Assembly (NCBI GenBank): GCA_949751835.1
Contig: CATKHK010000051.1
Span: forward strand, 272,478-336,477
Source: Blepharisma japonicum
Lineage: Eukaryota > Ciliophora > Heterotrichea > Heterotrichida > Blepharismidae
Direction: 5' to 3'
Length of the DNA stretch: 64,000 nt
Positions 10,797 to 23,088 of the stretch are shown in pieces (position 1 is the first letter of the stretch; each line of letters begins with the position of its first letter). Below the pieces are notes generated by a model, which was given only the letters and a program-made list of their open reading frames with translations, was not told the DNA's origin and did no database searches. A program made the position numbers and the translations under genes.

Positions 10797-12773
10797 TTAT
10801 TTGCATATTAAGCACTTCATGGATCTGATTTGCGACATAATCATTTGCCGATCGTCCTCTTCGATATGGAACTCTTTTAGAGTGCTTTCAAAAATGTCAG
10901 AATAAGCATCAAATTCTTTTTCACAAATTTTTAAATACTGATGGGCAGATCTTACGGCTCTCCTAAATTCTAGCGTCGCATTTCCATTGAAAACTTTAAG
11001 CATTCCTCTAATAATCATATTTAAATTTGAAGTGCTGAAATACTTACACAATAATTCGCTTTCTATTACTTTTTTGTATAATGACATAATAAATTGATTC
11101 CAAAATTCGTCTCCTCCATAGTGGTGTATTAAATCTTTTCTTTTAACTTTGATTAATTCACATTGGACCTTCATCTCGTCTAAATTATTATTTGTCTCTA
11201 ATAGATGCCTTTGAGCATGGTCATTTACTTTATAAGATAATAAAGCATTTTTAGTATTTTCTAGATTAGGTTTTTGTTTAAAAATTGGACAGGATATTAA
11301 AAATTCGTCATTACGGTTCATATCTTTTTGATAAGTGTAGGTATTCTGATTGAATCTCATTTGGTAGGCTTTAATGCTTTCTTCTTTGAAATTTACAAAA
11401 TTTAGATGCCTGCCTGGCTTCAGACTGGTTAAATAGTCAATTTTTTGGCTCAGCTTATTACATCTTTCAAATAAATCTTTTTCGGTGCTGGCTATTATTC
11501 CTCGATTTACGTAAGGATTTTGTTTCATTCTGAAAGGTAAAGTTGCTGCAGTGGGAGTTTTGCATCTTATTGACTCTAAAGGTATTAAATCTTGGATACC
11601 TTCTGATAGTGATCTTTTATTGTGTGGAGGAGAGATAATTTTTGGCTCTGATTCGCTATTGCAATTATCTGTTAGGGGACTATCTTGGGTTGAATATTCT
11701 TTGCAATCTAAAAATACTCATTTTCCATCCTTATTGTAAATAAAATCTGCAATCAAGCTTTTTAATTTTTCATCTTTACAAAAATGGATATTTAGGAAAG
11801 CTACAATTTGATCAACCATATCGTCAATTTCTCGAATTTCTGACTTATTTTCAGTTACCAAATATTCTTCCTGTGATGTGGTATTCACAATATAATTTAA
11901 AGCCATTTTACAAGGAGTTAATGATTTAGATCTATTTTCAGCTATATTTTCACTTGGTCATTTATTTTCTTTCAGAAAAACACTTGATGACCGTATATCT
12001 TTATTCCTTGCTTTTTGCTCTGTATAAACATGGGCTGCAATATTTTGAGATTTTATAGTTTTAAGTGTTATATGAGAATATCTGAATTTAGGAAAATAAT
12101 GATTTTTGTCAATATTATGTTTAGAAGCTTGAGAAATCTTTTTCTTATTTTCAGCCACTTTTGTGTTTTGTGTTAATTTACTCGTTATACAAAAATATTT
12201 ATTTTCTTTTCCTTTTCTTCAAAGAACTCTAGTTATAGATGGTTCAATAGAATAGCCATTTACAAATTTTTGTAATAGAATTGGCTCATTTCTTGATTTT
12301 CCTCAAACTTTTTCTGCAGCTTCAATTGAATAAAATAATTGGATATCCTTATTTGGTGACTTAATACAATAAATAGGATTTTTTTCTTGAGTATTATTTT
12401 GGTTAATTGAAAAAAAATCCTTTTGATAACAATTTCTAGTATAAATACGCCCATTTTTCTTTGTTCATATAATATAGTTAGCCTCGCTTTTGTCGTCTTT
12501 TATCATACTGGTAGGAATGTTTATATAAAACTTCCCTAAGTTTGAGTATAGCATAAATAAGCTAAAAATATCAAGGCTGCTTTCTTTAGACCGTGCTGGC
12601 AGTAAATTATTGATTGCTGGAGAAGAAAGATTATTGAAGGATTTGAAAGAGCTGAGAGAAGATTTAAATTGATTAGGATATGAAGGATTTTGAAAACTGG
12701 AGGAAATTTTGTTTGGGCTTTCTGGTTTTACAGTCTTTTTTGAGGTGTTAGGAGATGATAATATAAGATCCAT
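10797..12773 (-). CDS. Globin-fusion protein, array copy 4
   Basis: 658 residues from ATG at 12773 (MDLILSSPNTSKK; no leading helix). Five TGA codons give NYIIW, KVW, RVLW, NKWP and DGKW, joining five separate open segments into one frame. NIPTSMIKDD replaces the usual PTTLIR, and the S-I-N-N-P motif has diverged to KSQNIAAHVY; NFKEESIKAYQ is kept. The middle domain reads VFLDCKEYS after the TGA Trp. The globin domain starts HHYGGDEFWNQF, has Tyr in SLYKKV, the short E helix (SNLNMIIRG, three residues missing relative to copies 1-3) and His611 in RSAH, and ends MKCLICK. The 496-bp spacer to copy 5 is featureless. It is the first copy from the left with the short helix form. Confidence 0.86.
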
Positions 12774-13269
12774 TCTTTGTAGTAATTTTTAATATTATAA
12801 GTAAATTAATTAATTGAATAATTTCAGATTTCAATGACGCTAATAAATTGAAGATAATATGATTTTATAACAATGGCTCTTGATTATAGGTTATAAAATC
12901 CTAATTCTTAAAATATGAAAAATGTTTAAGAAAGAAAAGGAAGAAATGCTTGTTAGTAGCAATTTTCTTTAAAAATTTTGGATATTATTATAAATTTTTA
13001 AATTATTAATGATTAGTTTAGAAGGTAAAAAAGTCTATGGAAATACTTCTTTTTCCAGATTCAGTTTTTTTTAAAGACGTTTTACTTAAAATTATTTTAT
13101 AAGAAATTCAGTTTTTCTTAAATTTATTAAAATCTATAATTTCCTTCTGGAAATCTATATATAAATTTAAGTTATGACATCTGATGTATAGCATGATCCT
13201 CTGTTAAAGTATATTAAATTATTAATAAAATTTATTGATGATTTTTAATAACGCATAAAATATCGAGCT
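12774..13269. other. Array spacer (copies 4-5)
   Basis: 496 bp of AT-rich sequence. No open frame of note on either strand and no repeat was seen. Confidence 0.4.
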
Positions 13270-15354
13270 TTATCTTGAAATAAGCCCTTTCATAGATTTT
13301 AATTGAACTATAATTAGATCTCTATCTTCTTCAGACACATTAAAATCGTTCATATTGCTAATAAAAATTTCAGCAAAAAGGTTAAACTCGCTTTCCGCAA
13401 TTTTAAGTTTTAAATTCAAATGGACTGCCCTAATCTTCCTTCTGAACTCAAGATTTACATTTCCAGAAAAAAATCTAAACATTCCTTTAATAATTTTTTC
13501 AAAATTCTCCAAAATCGTAGCTTTAAAATATTTATTAAGAATTTCATTTGCTAGAACTTTTTGATATAAAGATAATAAAAATTGGTTCCAAAAATCTATT
13601 CCCCCATATTTTTCAACCAAATTTTCTTGTCTGTATTTTGATACTTTTGCACATGTAACCATTTCGTCAAAGTTGTTAACTATATTTACGAAATGTTTTC
13701 TAACATGGGAAAAGCTGGGCTCTTTCCAAAGGATATTATTTCTTGTTTCTTGATTAGGATTTTTATTTGCTCTTAAAAGAGAAGAAAACTGAAAGCCACT
13801 AATAGCTTTATTACTAATGGTGCTACTCTCTTTTCGGTTTAATTTTTTGATGCGTATTGCTTGGCTAGCTTTAACAGCTTCTGAGAATTTTTTAACTGAT
13901 TTTAATTCTTGAAACTCTTCGGTTATATTAATTTTAAATAAGGATTTATCAGTTTTCTTTTTTAAGGACGAGCTTCTTTTGGTGTTTATTATTTGGGTAT
14001 CATTGATATTTGAATTAGATTCACTCTCCCTGATAAAACTCTCTCCGACTGGTGTCTGCAGTGCACTAAAAGATTGCGATTTTTCTATTCTTAGCATTTG
14101 CTTCTTAACTTTTACTGGGTCTGGGTACAAATATGGACTTATTTCAATTGAATGCTCTCTATAATCCAATATTATCCAATCCTTTTTAAAATCTTGCATA
14201 AAATCAATCACGATTCCTTTAAGTTGATTTTGATTATTAAAAATAAAAGTATTTAAAAAAATTACGATTTGATTCATAATTTTTTCAATTTCTGGGATGG
14301 TTCTGTAGCTCTCAGTTGCAAAGCAACTCTCAAGATTTTTGGTGATTACAAAATAATGCTTAGACTCCTCCTCTTTAAAAACTTTGGACAGTACACTTGT
14401 TTGTGCCAATATTTCATTGTTGAAAATATCTATATCAGTTTCTTCATAGGATTTCATTGTTTTCAAATCGTTCTTTTGTGGGAGACAAGTTAAAGAATGA
14501 GATCTATTATTTCTGATTTTTGAAATATCCATTGGCTTAGTGCCAATGGATGGAAGCTGGCTGGATATTTGATTTATCTTGTGATATGGAACGTCGAGGG
14601 TATCAGATTTATTTTTTATATCTGAAAATTCTTGCCAGCTACAATAGCTCCTTTGCTCTTTGAATTCATATTCAGAAGAATCTAATTGTAATAAATCTGG
14701 AAAATTTTTTGATGGATTTCGATTTTTTATGTGGTACTTATTTTTATTATTAATAATAAAATACTTGCTTTTCATATTTTTTCTCCACAATATTCTCACA
14801 ATTGTGGCAGGATTTGATTGGTTTTTTACAAAGTATTGTATAAAAGAGCCACATTCAGCTTTTTCTCAGGCTGAAATTGCAGCCTCTTGAGAAAATAAAG
14901 CTTTGATGCATTGATTCTTTTGCTTTAAGCAGAACACAGGGAAATTTTCATTACTCCCTTCAAGAATGCCAAAAAACTCTTGATTATCAGATTTCTTTGA
15001 ACACACAAATCCATAATCATCTGTATAAATTAAATATGGTTTCATATCTAAGTCATTTATTTTTAGGAGAGTTGTTGGAATATTAATTTTGAATTTTAAA
15101 TCATCAGCGTGAGTTGCGAGTAGACAATAAAAATCCAGTTTATCTTGCGTTTTAGGAAAGAAGTGATTTATCCTGTTGATGTATTCATTATGAACTAGTT
15201 CAGGGATTTTTGACTTCGATTTAATTCCACGCAGAAGCCCTTTTTGAAAGGAGTCGAGTATAAAATTGTCGAGGTCTTCTTGATATTTGGATATTTCTTT
15301 CAAAAAATGCTCGTTTTTTAGCTCTTTAAGAATTGCTGGAATTTCCATCTTCAT
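13270..15354 (-). CDS. Globin-fusion protein, array copy 5 (divergent member)
   Basis: 694 residues from ATG at 15354 (MKMEIPAILKELKNEH). Only one TGA codon, in ISAW near 14864; RILW and the globin DFW use TGG. NIPTTLLKIN and ATIVRILW are kept, but S-I-N-N-P and FKEQSIKAY are absent. The middle domain is clear (ESCFATESYRTIPEIEKI, then LKGIVIDFMQDFKKDW). The globin domain starts VEKYGGIDFWNQF, with Tyr in SLYQKV and the long E helix (LENFEKIIKG). His645 lies in RAVH, followed by a slightly longer loop (LNLKLKIAESEF) than other copies. The C-terminal CLIC is lost: the protein ends MKGLISR. These differences mark it as the most divergent intact copy. Confidence 0.87.
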
Positions 15355-15892
15355 ATCAGATAATTTGTGAATTAATGGATAGTTAAAAATTTAGAGAATG
15401 GATATCTAAATTTTAAGATTTTTGTCTAGCCATGGAGTGCAAATTATTAAAAATTATTAAGAATAGGCTATTGGCTTTCTTTATTCAGTGTAAAAATGTA
15501 TTTTATTAAAAATTTAATTATGATTTAGGATTATTAAGTGTGTGGTAGATAACCGACGTCATCCTTGTGCTGGCGCAATTGAAAAGAATTTCTTAAATAG
15601 AAGCCATATTTTGAAAGCAGGGTGAGTTTCATGATTTTCTAGTTAATAAAGAGAATAGAGGTTTAAAATTATTTTCTCATAATTAATTAATTATATAATA
15701 ATAATTTTATCTAATTTGGATGCAAAATTAATTATGTTTTTGAGGTAAACTAAATAAGCTAATCTCTAATGCTGTTAATGCCATTCCTATTGCCAGAGAT
15801 ATATTGCTTTCTAGCCATCATTAGAAAAATTATCTGGTATTTAAGCTTAAATATTGCAGTATAATTAAATATAATAAAACTCTAATAATCAT
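15355..15892. other. Array spacer (copies 5-6)
   Basis: 538 bp without a gene. A plus-strand open run at about 15515-15640 with ordinary codon use (includes HPCAGAIEKNFLN) has no ATG and ends at TAA; it may be a gene scrap. Confidence 0.4.
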
Positions 15893-17953
15893 CTAATTTA
15901 ATTTACATACCAAGCACATCATAGATCGAATTTGTGACATAATGCACACTTTATCATCTTCTTCAATTTTGAATTCGCTAAACGTTTCTTCAAATTTATC
16001 TAGAAAAAGATAAAAAGCTTCCTTAGATATTCCAATGCTTTGATGAGCGTTTCTAATCGATCTCCTAAATTCAATATTTGAATTTCCGCTAAAAATTTGG
16101 TGAAATCCTGAATAAATCATTTTTTGGCAAGAATTTTTGAAATATTCACTTAATTTCTTGTTTGAAATAAACTTCCTATAGAGTGAAATAACAAATTTAT
16201 CTCAAAAATTATCCCCACCATATTTTGAGATAAAGTTTTTATTGAGAGAAATATTTTTTGAATTTATTTTCATCTCATCATAAATTTCTGCGATATCTGA
16301 ATAGCACTTTTTGGCATAAATATGGCTTTCGTCGTTTCATAATGGCTTATTTTTGTGCTTTAATAAATCTTGATTATCATGACTTTGTAAGAAAGGACAA
16401 TTTTTATGGGACTTCTCTTCTTTTATGTCAGCCTTTATTAAGCAAGGATTTGTGTCATTTTTTAGACATTTTGTGTCTATATTTCAATCTTTATGCAGAA
16501 TAAAATCATTGTAAGTATGAATGCTTTGCTCTTTAATATCATTATTTGATAAAGAAGGCAGATGATTTTTTTCAATTATTTTATCAATTTTGTTAGATAA
16601 AAGTGTACATCTTTTAAATAACTCTTTTTCTGAAGACTTTGGTGCTTCAGCTATTGCAGAGACTTTAACCATTTTAGTAGATTCCTTAAATTTTCTTATC
16701 TCTAAACCTTTTATTGAGAAATTTTCACGAATTTGACGATAATTACAGTTAGTTGTAGATTTATCATCCAGTAAGCTAAGATTTATCTCAGGAGAGCTCT
16801 TAACCCTCACGTGGAAACATTTTGGATTTTTATCCAATATAGTATTGCTTTTCTTTATGGTTGAGCACTCTTTGCAATCAAGAATATATCATTTATTTTC
16901 TTTTCCTTGTATAAAGTCAAGAACAATTCCAGAAACTTCTTCGTTAATAAATACACAATGATTTAAAAAAATTACTAGCCGAGTAACCATTTCTTCAATT
17001 TCTGGAACTTTCATTTTGGATTCAAAAGAAAAGTAATCATCAGATTTTTCTGTATTTAAAATTAATTTCTGATAATTTTCTGCATCATCTTCTAAAGCAC
17101 CTAACGAATAACTTTTATTTGCAAACTTGACTTTATTGCATTTTTTTATTTTGCTTTCATTTAGTGATGAGTCCAAAATAAGAGATTTCCTCTTTTCTCT
17201 TATTTTAAAAGGGTTATTAATAGACTGTGACGATTTTTGTAATAAATCTGTATATTTAAACGTCGATAACTCATTAAACGATGAATTTCTTCGTTGGTAT
17301 TTGATATTTTTTGAATTTATTTTTGAGTTGATTTTTTGGTGATTATCGATTTTATTTCTTTTGATGATCATAAAGTACTTAATATTTTTTCCTTGGATTC
17401 AAAGAGCTCGAGTAATGGAAATTTGGTTAGTTTTACAATGAATAAATTCTTGAATTATATCATAATCGTCTTTAATTGATTGAGCATCTTCTGAGCCATG
17501 CAATGATATGGTGCCTTTATGTGAATTTTTATAGCAAAACAGAGGGGTTTCTTTATCAAATTTATGCCGAAAAAAATCTTGTTCACAGCTTTCTTTGATG
17601 CAAACTTTTCCCGAAGAATTTGTTTGTATTAAATATGGATTCAAACAGTCTTTAACCTTTAAAAGTGTAACTGGGATATTGAGAACAAGACTAGTATTTT
17701 TAAAATTCTTAAAAATTGACTCAAAAATGTTCAATTTTCAGCTATTTGAGTATTTTGGCAATAAAGAATTTATCTTCTCAGCTGACTTTTCAGCATGCTG
17801 GCTTTTGCTAATGGAATTTTTGGAATTGAAGATAGTTAATCCATGGCTATACATAAGCCTTAAATAATTTACTTTAAGTTCACTGTTATCAATTTCACCT
17901 ATAACATTCTGATGAGAGGTTTTAAGATGCTCAATGAACGCTGTGCTTTCCAT
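15893..17953 (-). CDS. Globin-fusion protein, array copy 6
   Basis: 686 residues with the start set at ATG 17953 (MESTAFIEHLKTSHQN), which aligns with the leading helix of copies 3 and 8; the frame is also open for ten codons upstream (Met at 17983). Six TGA codons give NSW, RALW, NKW, KDW, PLW and the globin NFW. Motifs are NIPVTLLKVK, TPLFCYK, QSINNPFKI, KVPEIEEMVTRL, SGIVLDFIQGKENKW and DIKEQSIHTYN. The globin domain starts SKYGGDNFWDKF, has Tyr in SLYRKF, an irregular short E helix (NSCQKMIYSG) and His637 in RNAH, and ends MMCLVCKLN. The region before the globin is rich in K and N. Spacer to copy 7 is 265 bp. Confidence 0.86.
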
Positions 17954-18218
17954 ATTTATAAAATATCTACCTAGTTCAACCAAAACAGAAAAAAATTAAT
18001 TCCTTTAAAATTTTTATTGTTTTTATATCTTTACGCTATATTTTTCAATAATTAAGCTCTAAGTGTGCAAAAAAAAAATTTATTCAATTCAATCAAGGCT
18101 TTAAGCCCATATTTTCTAGTAAAGCATTAATTATAATTAAAAATTAATTTTTATCTAGAAAATTTTAAATAAATATATTTTTAATACAGGCAATTAGAAT
18201 TCATATTATTAATCTATT

Positions 18219-20219
18219 TTACTTGCAAATAAGACATTTCATCGACCGTATCTGAGTCATTATGACTTGCTTATCACCTTCTTCAATATCAAACTCTATC
18301 AAGGTGCTCAAAAATAACTCCGCATACAAATTAAATTCCGCTTCCAACACCAGCATATTCTGGTGTGCTGTTTTTACGCTCCTTCTGAACTCTAAAGTGG
18401 CGCATCCATTAAATATCTTAAACATCCCACAAATGATCATTTTTAGATCAGAGTTCTGGAAATGCTTTGACAAGCAGCTATTTTCCATTACTTTCTTATA
18501 CAAAGACTTTATAAACTGGGTCCAGAATTCATCGCCTCCATACTTTTTTACCAAATTTTGGCTTTTTACTTTAGATAATTCTGTATTCATCTTCATTTCA
18601 TCGATTTTTCCTACAGCGTCAAGTATATGTTTTCTGCTTAAATCCCAAGAAGTTGTATTTCCAAAATTAATTGAGCCACTATAAGTGCGGTTCCTAAGAT
18701 AAGGGCAATGCAAGCCATTTGAAGAATTATTGGTTGGGTGTTGTCTGTCCAATTTTGGAAGATTTTTAGCATGGAATTTTGACTGATATGTCTGAATGCT
18801 GGATTCGCTGAAATTTGTATGCATTGTTTTTACGACAGGAGATAAGTTTAAGTTCATAATATGTTCCAACTTTGCGTTTACTTTATTTCATTTTTCTAAA
18901 AAAGCTTCTTCAGAGTTGGTTATAGATCGCCTTAATTGTCGAGAAACATTGCGGATTTTGAACGGCAATTCAGAAACTAGTTCACTTTGGTCCTTTTTTT
19001 GGCATTCAACTGGCTCAGTTTCAACATCTTTTTCTTCTGGGGCTTTTTCTTCTCTACTGGCGCTTTCTTCGAACGACTGGCTTCGATTTTTTTCTATAAT
19101 AACCAGTTTTGGTTTGTTTTTTACATTGTTTTCTCTTGAAGTTGACGAACTTATAGTGACATCTTTGCAGTCAATCAAAATTCATTTTTTATCATTATCT
19201 CTGATAAAATCAGCAATAATTCCTTTTACGCTTTCTTCTCGAAAAATATTTTCATTTAAAAAAGCTACGATTTCTGACATCATAGCTTCAATTTCAGGGT
19301 GTTTTATAAAGTTTTCAACCACAAAGATATTGTCACAATCTTTAGTGTTTATGATAAAATCTTTGTTGGTTTCTTTAATCATACTTATAAGATTTTTTGA
19401 ATTTTCTTTAATTGGGAGAGTTTTAGCTTCCATAGGTTTATATCTTCGCTTCTCAGGAGAAGCTGAAATCGGAATCATTTTATAAGGATTATTGATTGAT
19501 TTTGAAGTCTGTAATATCATAGTCATATATTTAAATTCATTTACTTGGGTTTTACATTTGCTTTTACTATTGCTGCGGACATTTTGAGGAGCTTTTTCTC
19601 TTGAATTTTTATTAATTTTGCTTCGATTGATTATATTAAAATACTTGCAATTTCTGCCTAGTCTCCATAATACTCTATTTATGCATGATGGATATGAGCG
19701 GCATTTTATGAAAGTCTGTAGGCAAGAAGCTGTTTCATCTGATTCAAAAGCAGATTCTGCGTTTTCTTTTGAGTAAATAGGCACAGCTTCTTTTTCTGGA
19801 TTTTTATAAAAGTACAAAGGAATTTCATTTGACATTTGTTTGGGCGTTAAATTTAAAAACTCAGGCAGTTGGCAGGGTTTGGATATGACTTGTCCATTTT
19901 TCTTGGTTTGAACTAAGAATGAAGATTCACTATTGGCTATTCTTACAAGCGTCGCTGGAACATTAACATTGAAATTGGTTATATTTGAATATTGAGCTAA
20001 TAAACTAAAAATATCAATTCTTTGGCTGTTTTTCAGCCTCGGCAGAAAATTTTGCTTTTTTCTGAATTGGGTGAAATTAAGATCACTATCTGTTGTAAGC
20101 TTTTCTAGGTTTTCAGCAGACAAACAGTTTTGCAAGACTGAATGGTCACACGGCTCTTCCTTTTTAGTAGGAAGATTCAGACTTTCTTTTAAAGCGGCTT
20201 GCATATATCGAATATCCAT
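18219..20219 (-). CDS. Globin-fusion protein, array copy 7
   Basis: 666 residues from ATG at 20219 (MDIRYMQAALKESLNL). Two TGA codons, DKKW near 19180 and EKW near 18886. The N-terminal domain has NVPATLVRIA, SSFLVQTKKNGQVISKPC, PLYFYK and SCINRVLWRLG (TGG). KSINNPYKM follows, then EAMMSEIVAFL and VKGIIADFIRD. A basic/acidic linker (EEKAPEEKDVETEP) precedes LPFKIR, and NFSESSIQTYQ stands for FKEQSIKAY. The globin domain starts KKYGGDEFWTQF, with Tyr in SLYKKV, the short E helix (SDLKMIICG) and His619 in KTAH, and ends exactly MKCLICK. Spacer to copy 8 is 433 bp. Confidence 0.88.
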
Positions 20220-20652
20220 TTTATTAGATTTATTGGAGTTTCAGGTAATAGTGTAAGATTAGATGCACTTATCAATAAGAGAAAAGGCAAAAATAAATTT
20301 TATTTTTTAAGCTGGTTTTGGTATGAAAGCTAGATTTTATATCCTATCGAATAATATTAGATTTGCGATAATTTAGCTAAAGAATTATCTAGAATTAAGC
20401 TGTTGAAAAATCTAAATCTCTCCCTATTTCTTCTTGTGGTAAATATTTGAAACCTATTTCTTAAGGACTAATAATGAAAAAGTTATTAAATTATAAGAAT
20501 ATCTCTAATCAATGTCTTATGGATATAATCCCAATAAATTTAAGCAGATTTATTTATAACGAAAATTTTATATTTCCCATATTATATTAAATAATATATT
20601 AAAGTTCAACTTAAAAAACACCACTTTTATTAGCGATTTATTTTATTAGATA
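20220..20652. other. Array spacer (copies 7-8)
   Basis: 433 bp, AT-rich. A 38-codon plus-strand frame from an ATG near 20474 to TAA is probably chance. Nothing else seen. Confidence 0.4.
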
Positions 20653-22746
20653 TTATAACTGCCTACAAATAAGACTTTTCATCGATCTTATTTGAGAAGC
20701 AATAATTCGCTTATCAACTTCTTGAATATTAAATTCCTCAAGTGTCTTAAAAAATAGTTCAGTATATGTATCAAATTCTGTTTCATTGATTCCCATATTA
20801 TGATGGACAGCTCTGATTTTTCTTCTTAAATCCATCCCAACATTTCCACTAAAAACCTTGAAAATTCCTGTATGGATTCTTTCAAAATCTTTAAGTTTTG
20901 AGTCCTTAAAATATTTTCCAAGAGCGTCACAGCATAATATTTTATTATATAACGACAAAATAAATTCATCTCAAAACTGATTGCCGCCATATTTCTGAAC
21001 TAAATCTTTTATCCCTGCTTTCGACATTTGGATTTTTGAAACAATTTCATCAAAGTGATCCACTGTTTCACAAAGTGTTTTATTAGAGCATACATATTGT
21101 TGATCAGCTCACAATGAATCTATTGATTTATTAGTTCTTCTTCTTTTCCCTGCACGGATTTGATATGGTGGGGTATTTTTCACATCATTACATGATTGTG
21201 AAAAATTGTTGTTACTGAAAGGGTAACTGTGAAAACCTTCATTAGGAGGGTTAAATGAAAAATTTGGTTTTTTATTTGAAATTATTTTGTTGACTTTTTC
21301 GTACAAGTTGTTATATCTTTCAACTAGATCTTTTTCATTACATATGTTTTGGGGAGCTAAGCAAGGTTTTGTTCTTATTTTAAATGGGAGAATTTCTTCT
21401 TTTTTTAATTCTTCAGGTCCGTTATCGCTTTCTTTTTCTCTTCTTTCAGTTTCTTCTGATTTTTTATTAGATGATTCATCAACTGATCTCGCTCGTCTTG
21501 ATTTTACAATTTTGGTTGTTTGCTTTCTTATGATATTGGCCTCAATAGGAAGCTTATAATCAATGAAATATTCTTTGCAGTCCAATAAAAACCAGTTTTT
21601 ACTTTGATCTTGTATAAAGTCTAATACAATCCCTCCAAGGGCTTGCTGGCAAAATAAGTTGGTGTTTAAAAAATTTACGATTTCCTCAGTCATTTTTTCA
21701 ATTGAGGCAATTTTTGTGTTACTTTCAACAGCATAACAGCTGTCAGGTTCTTTTGTATTAACAAGGAATTCTCGGCCTTTGGCTTTGCTGAGAATTTTTT
21801 TGTCAGTTAGGGGAGAATTGTCTTGGGGATTAAAATTTTCTTCTGCTAAAAAAGATGCAGAGCATGAAATGCTGGTTGACTCTTTTGTTTCCTGGGTTGT
21901 TTTGGATAAATCAGCACTGGAATTTGTAAATTTCTGCTTAAGTGTATCAGTGACTCTTGATTTCAGCTTATAAGGGTTATTCACTGACTGGGAAAGTGGT
22001 TGCATCATATTCATGTATTTAAAATCGCATAAATTCGAATACGATTTGTTCCTTTTCATTGATTTTTTTTTATTTTTCTGTAATGCCTTTACAGATCTTG
22101 CACGGACTTTGGAGCGATTCACAATTGTATAATATTTTGCTTTTGCACATTTTTTTCACACAATTCTTGTTATAGACAAAGGATTACATTTGCAATGAAT
22201 AAAGCATTGCAAAAATGAATTATTTTCTTTTATTTTCCATATTTCTTTAGCATCTTCTACTGAAAACAAAGGCGAAACGTCTTTTTCTGCTGATTTATAA
22301 CAAATTGATGGGTAGCAAGGATCCGTTTTCTTTAAGAGGCACTCAAAAAACTTATTTTCTATATTTTGGTTTGACTGCGTTTCAAGATAACCTTCGCTTT
22401 TTGTTCGCAATAAAACAGGAAAAGAAGAGTCATCTATTCTCAAAAGTGTTATTGGGACATTGATATTAAGCTTTACTTTGTTAGAATACTTAGCAAAAAG
22501 CTGGAAAATATTAAATCTGTTGCATTGTGATGATTTCGGAAACAAATTATTTAATTTGTGTACATATGTATTTTGGGCATTATCTTGAAAAATGTTATGA
22601 TTTGGCTGAATAGCTTTAAATAACCCATTCTGTAGAGATGTATTAATTAGAGACCTGATATCTTGCCTGAAATTAATAATCTCATTTCTAGCCTGTGCAT
22701 TTTGATGAATATCTTTTAAATGTTCTAATATTTTTGGGATATCCAT
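20653..22746 (-). CDS. Globin-fusion protein, array copy 8
   Basis: 697 residues, among the longest, from ATG at 22746 (MDIPKILEHLKDIHQN). Three TGA codons give RIVW, DSLW and the globin QFW. NVPITLLRID, SLFSVEDAKEIW (TGG) and NPLSITRIVW mark the N-terminal domain; QSVNNPYKL, then DSCYAVESNTKIASIEKM and LGGIVLDFIQDQSKNW the middle. The linker is strongly charged (RREKESDNGPEELKKEE) before LPFKIRTKP. FKEQSIKAY is not kept. The globin domain starts QKYGGNQFWDEF, with Tyr in SLYNKI, the long E helix (LKDFERIHTG) and His648 in RAVH, followed by a second His, and ends MKSLICRQL, so the first Cys of CLIC is Ser. Confidence 0.88.
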
Positions 22747-23088
22747 TTATGTTCTAATTATAGCTTAAATACATTCCACCTCTTCTGATATAAAAAAATA
22801 AAAATTAGCATTTAGAAGATTGAAATGATTATCTTCAAATATAATATATATATAAATTATCCACGACGAGTGATTAGTCCTTCTCCTGACTGATGATCTT
22901 ATAAATATCCAGTTGTGGTTTTTGCATATGGAGTTGTCCAAGTGTCAGGATAGCCTTGATAAGTCACCTTGAAGGATTCCACCAGCAGCTAACGCTAAGG
23001 AACTCATGATACCAAGATATGGGACTTTAAATCCAATAATTAATTAATCTAATTCCTATATAATTAAATTATTAAATGAAGATGAAAA
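22747..23088. other. Array spacer (copies 8-9) with a possible gene scrap
   Basis: 342 bp. On the minus strand at about 22857-23023, two adjacent frames read like fragments of a membrane or surface protein (MSSLALAAGGIL, then YQGYPDTWTTPYAKTTTGYL and DHQSGEGLITRRG) but are broken by a frame change and a TAA. No intact gene can be built. Confidence 0.35.

Noticed and set aside
15515-15640. Plus-strand open run in the spacer of copies 5 and 6
   Set aside because: Gene-like codons but no ATG, no recognisable motif and stops on both sides; recorded only as a possible scrap.
18796-19485. 229-codon plus-strand frame
   Set aside because: Antisense to copy 7; its length follows from low TAA/TAG frequency opposite Lys/Glu/Ser-rich coding sequence.
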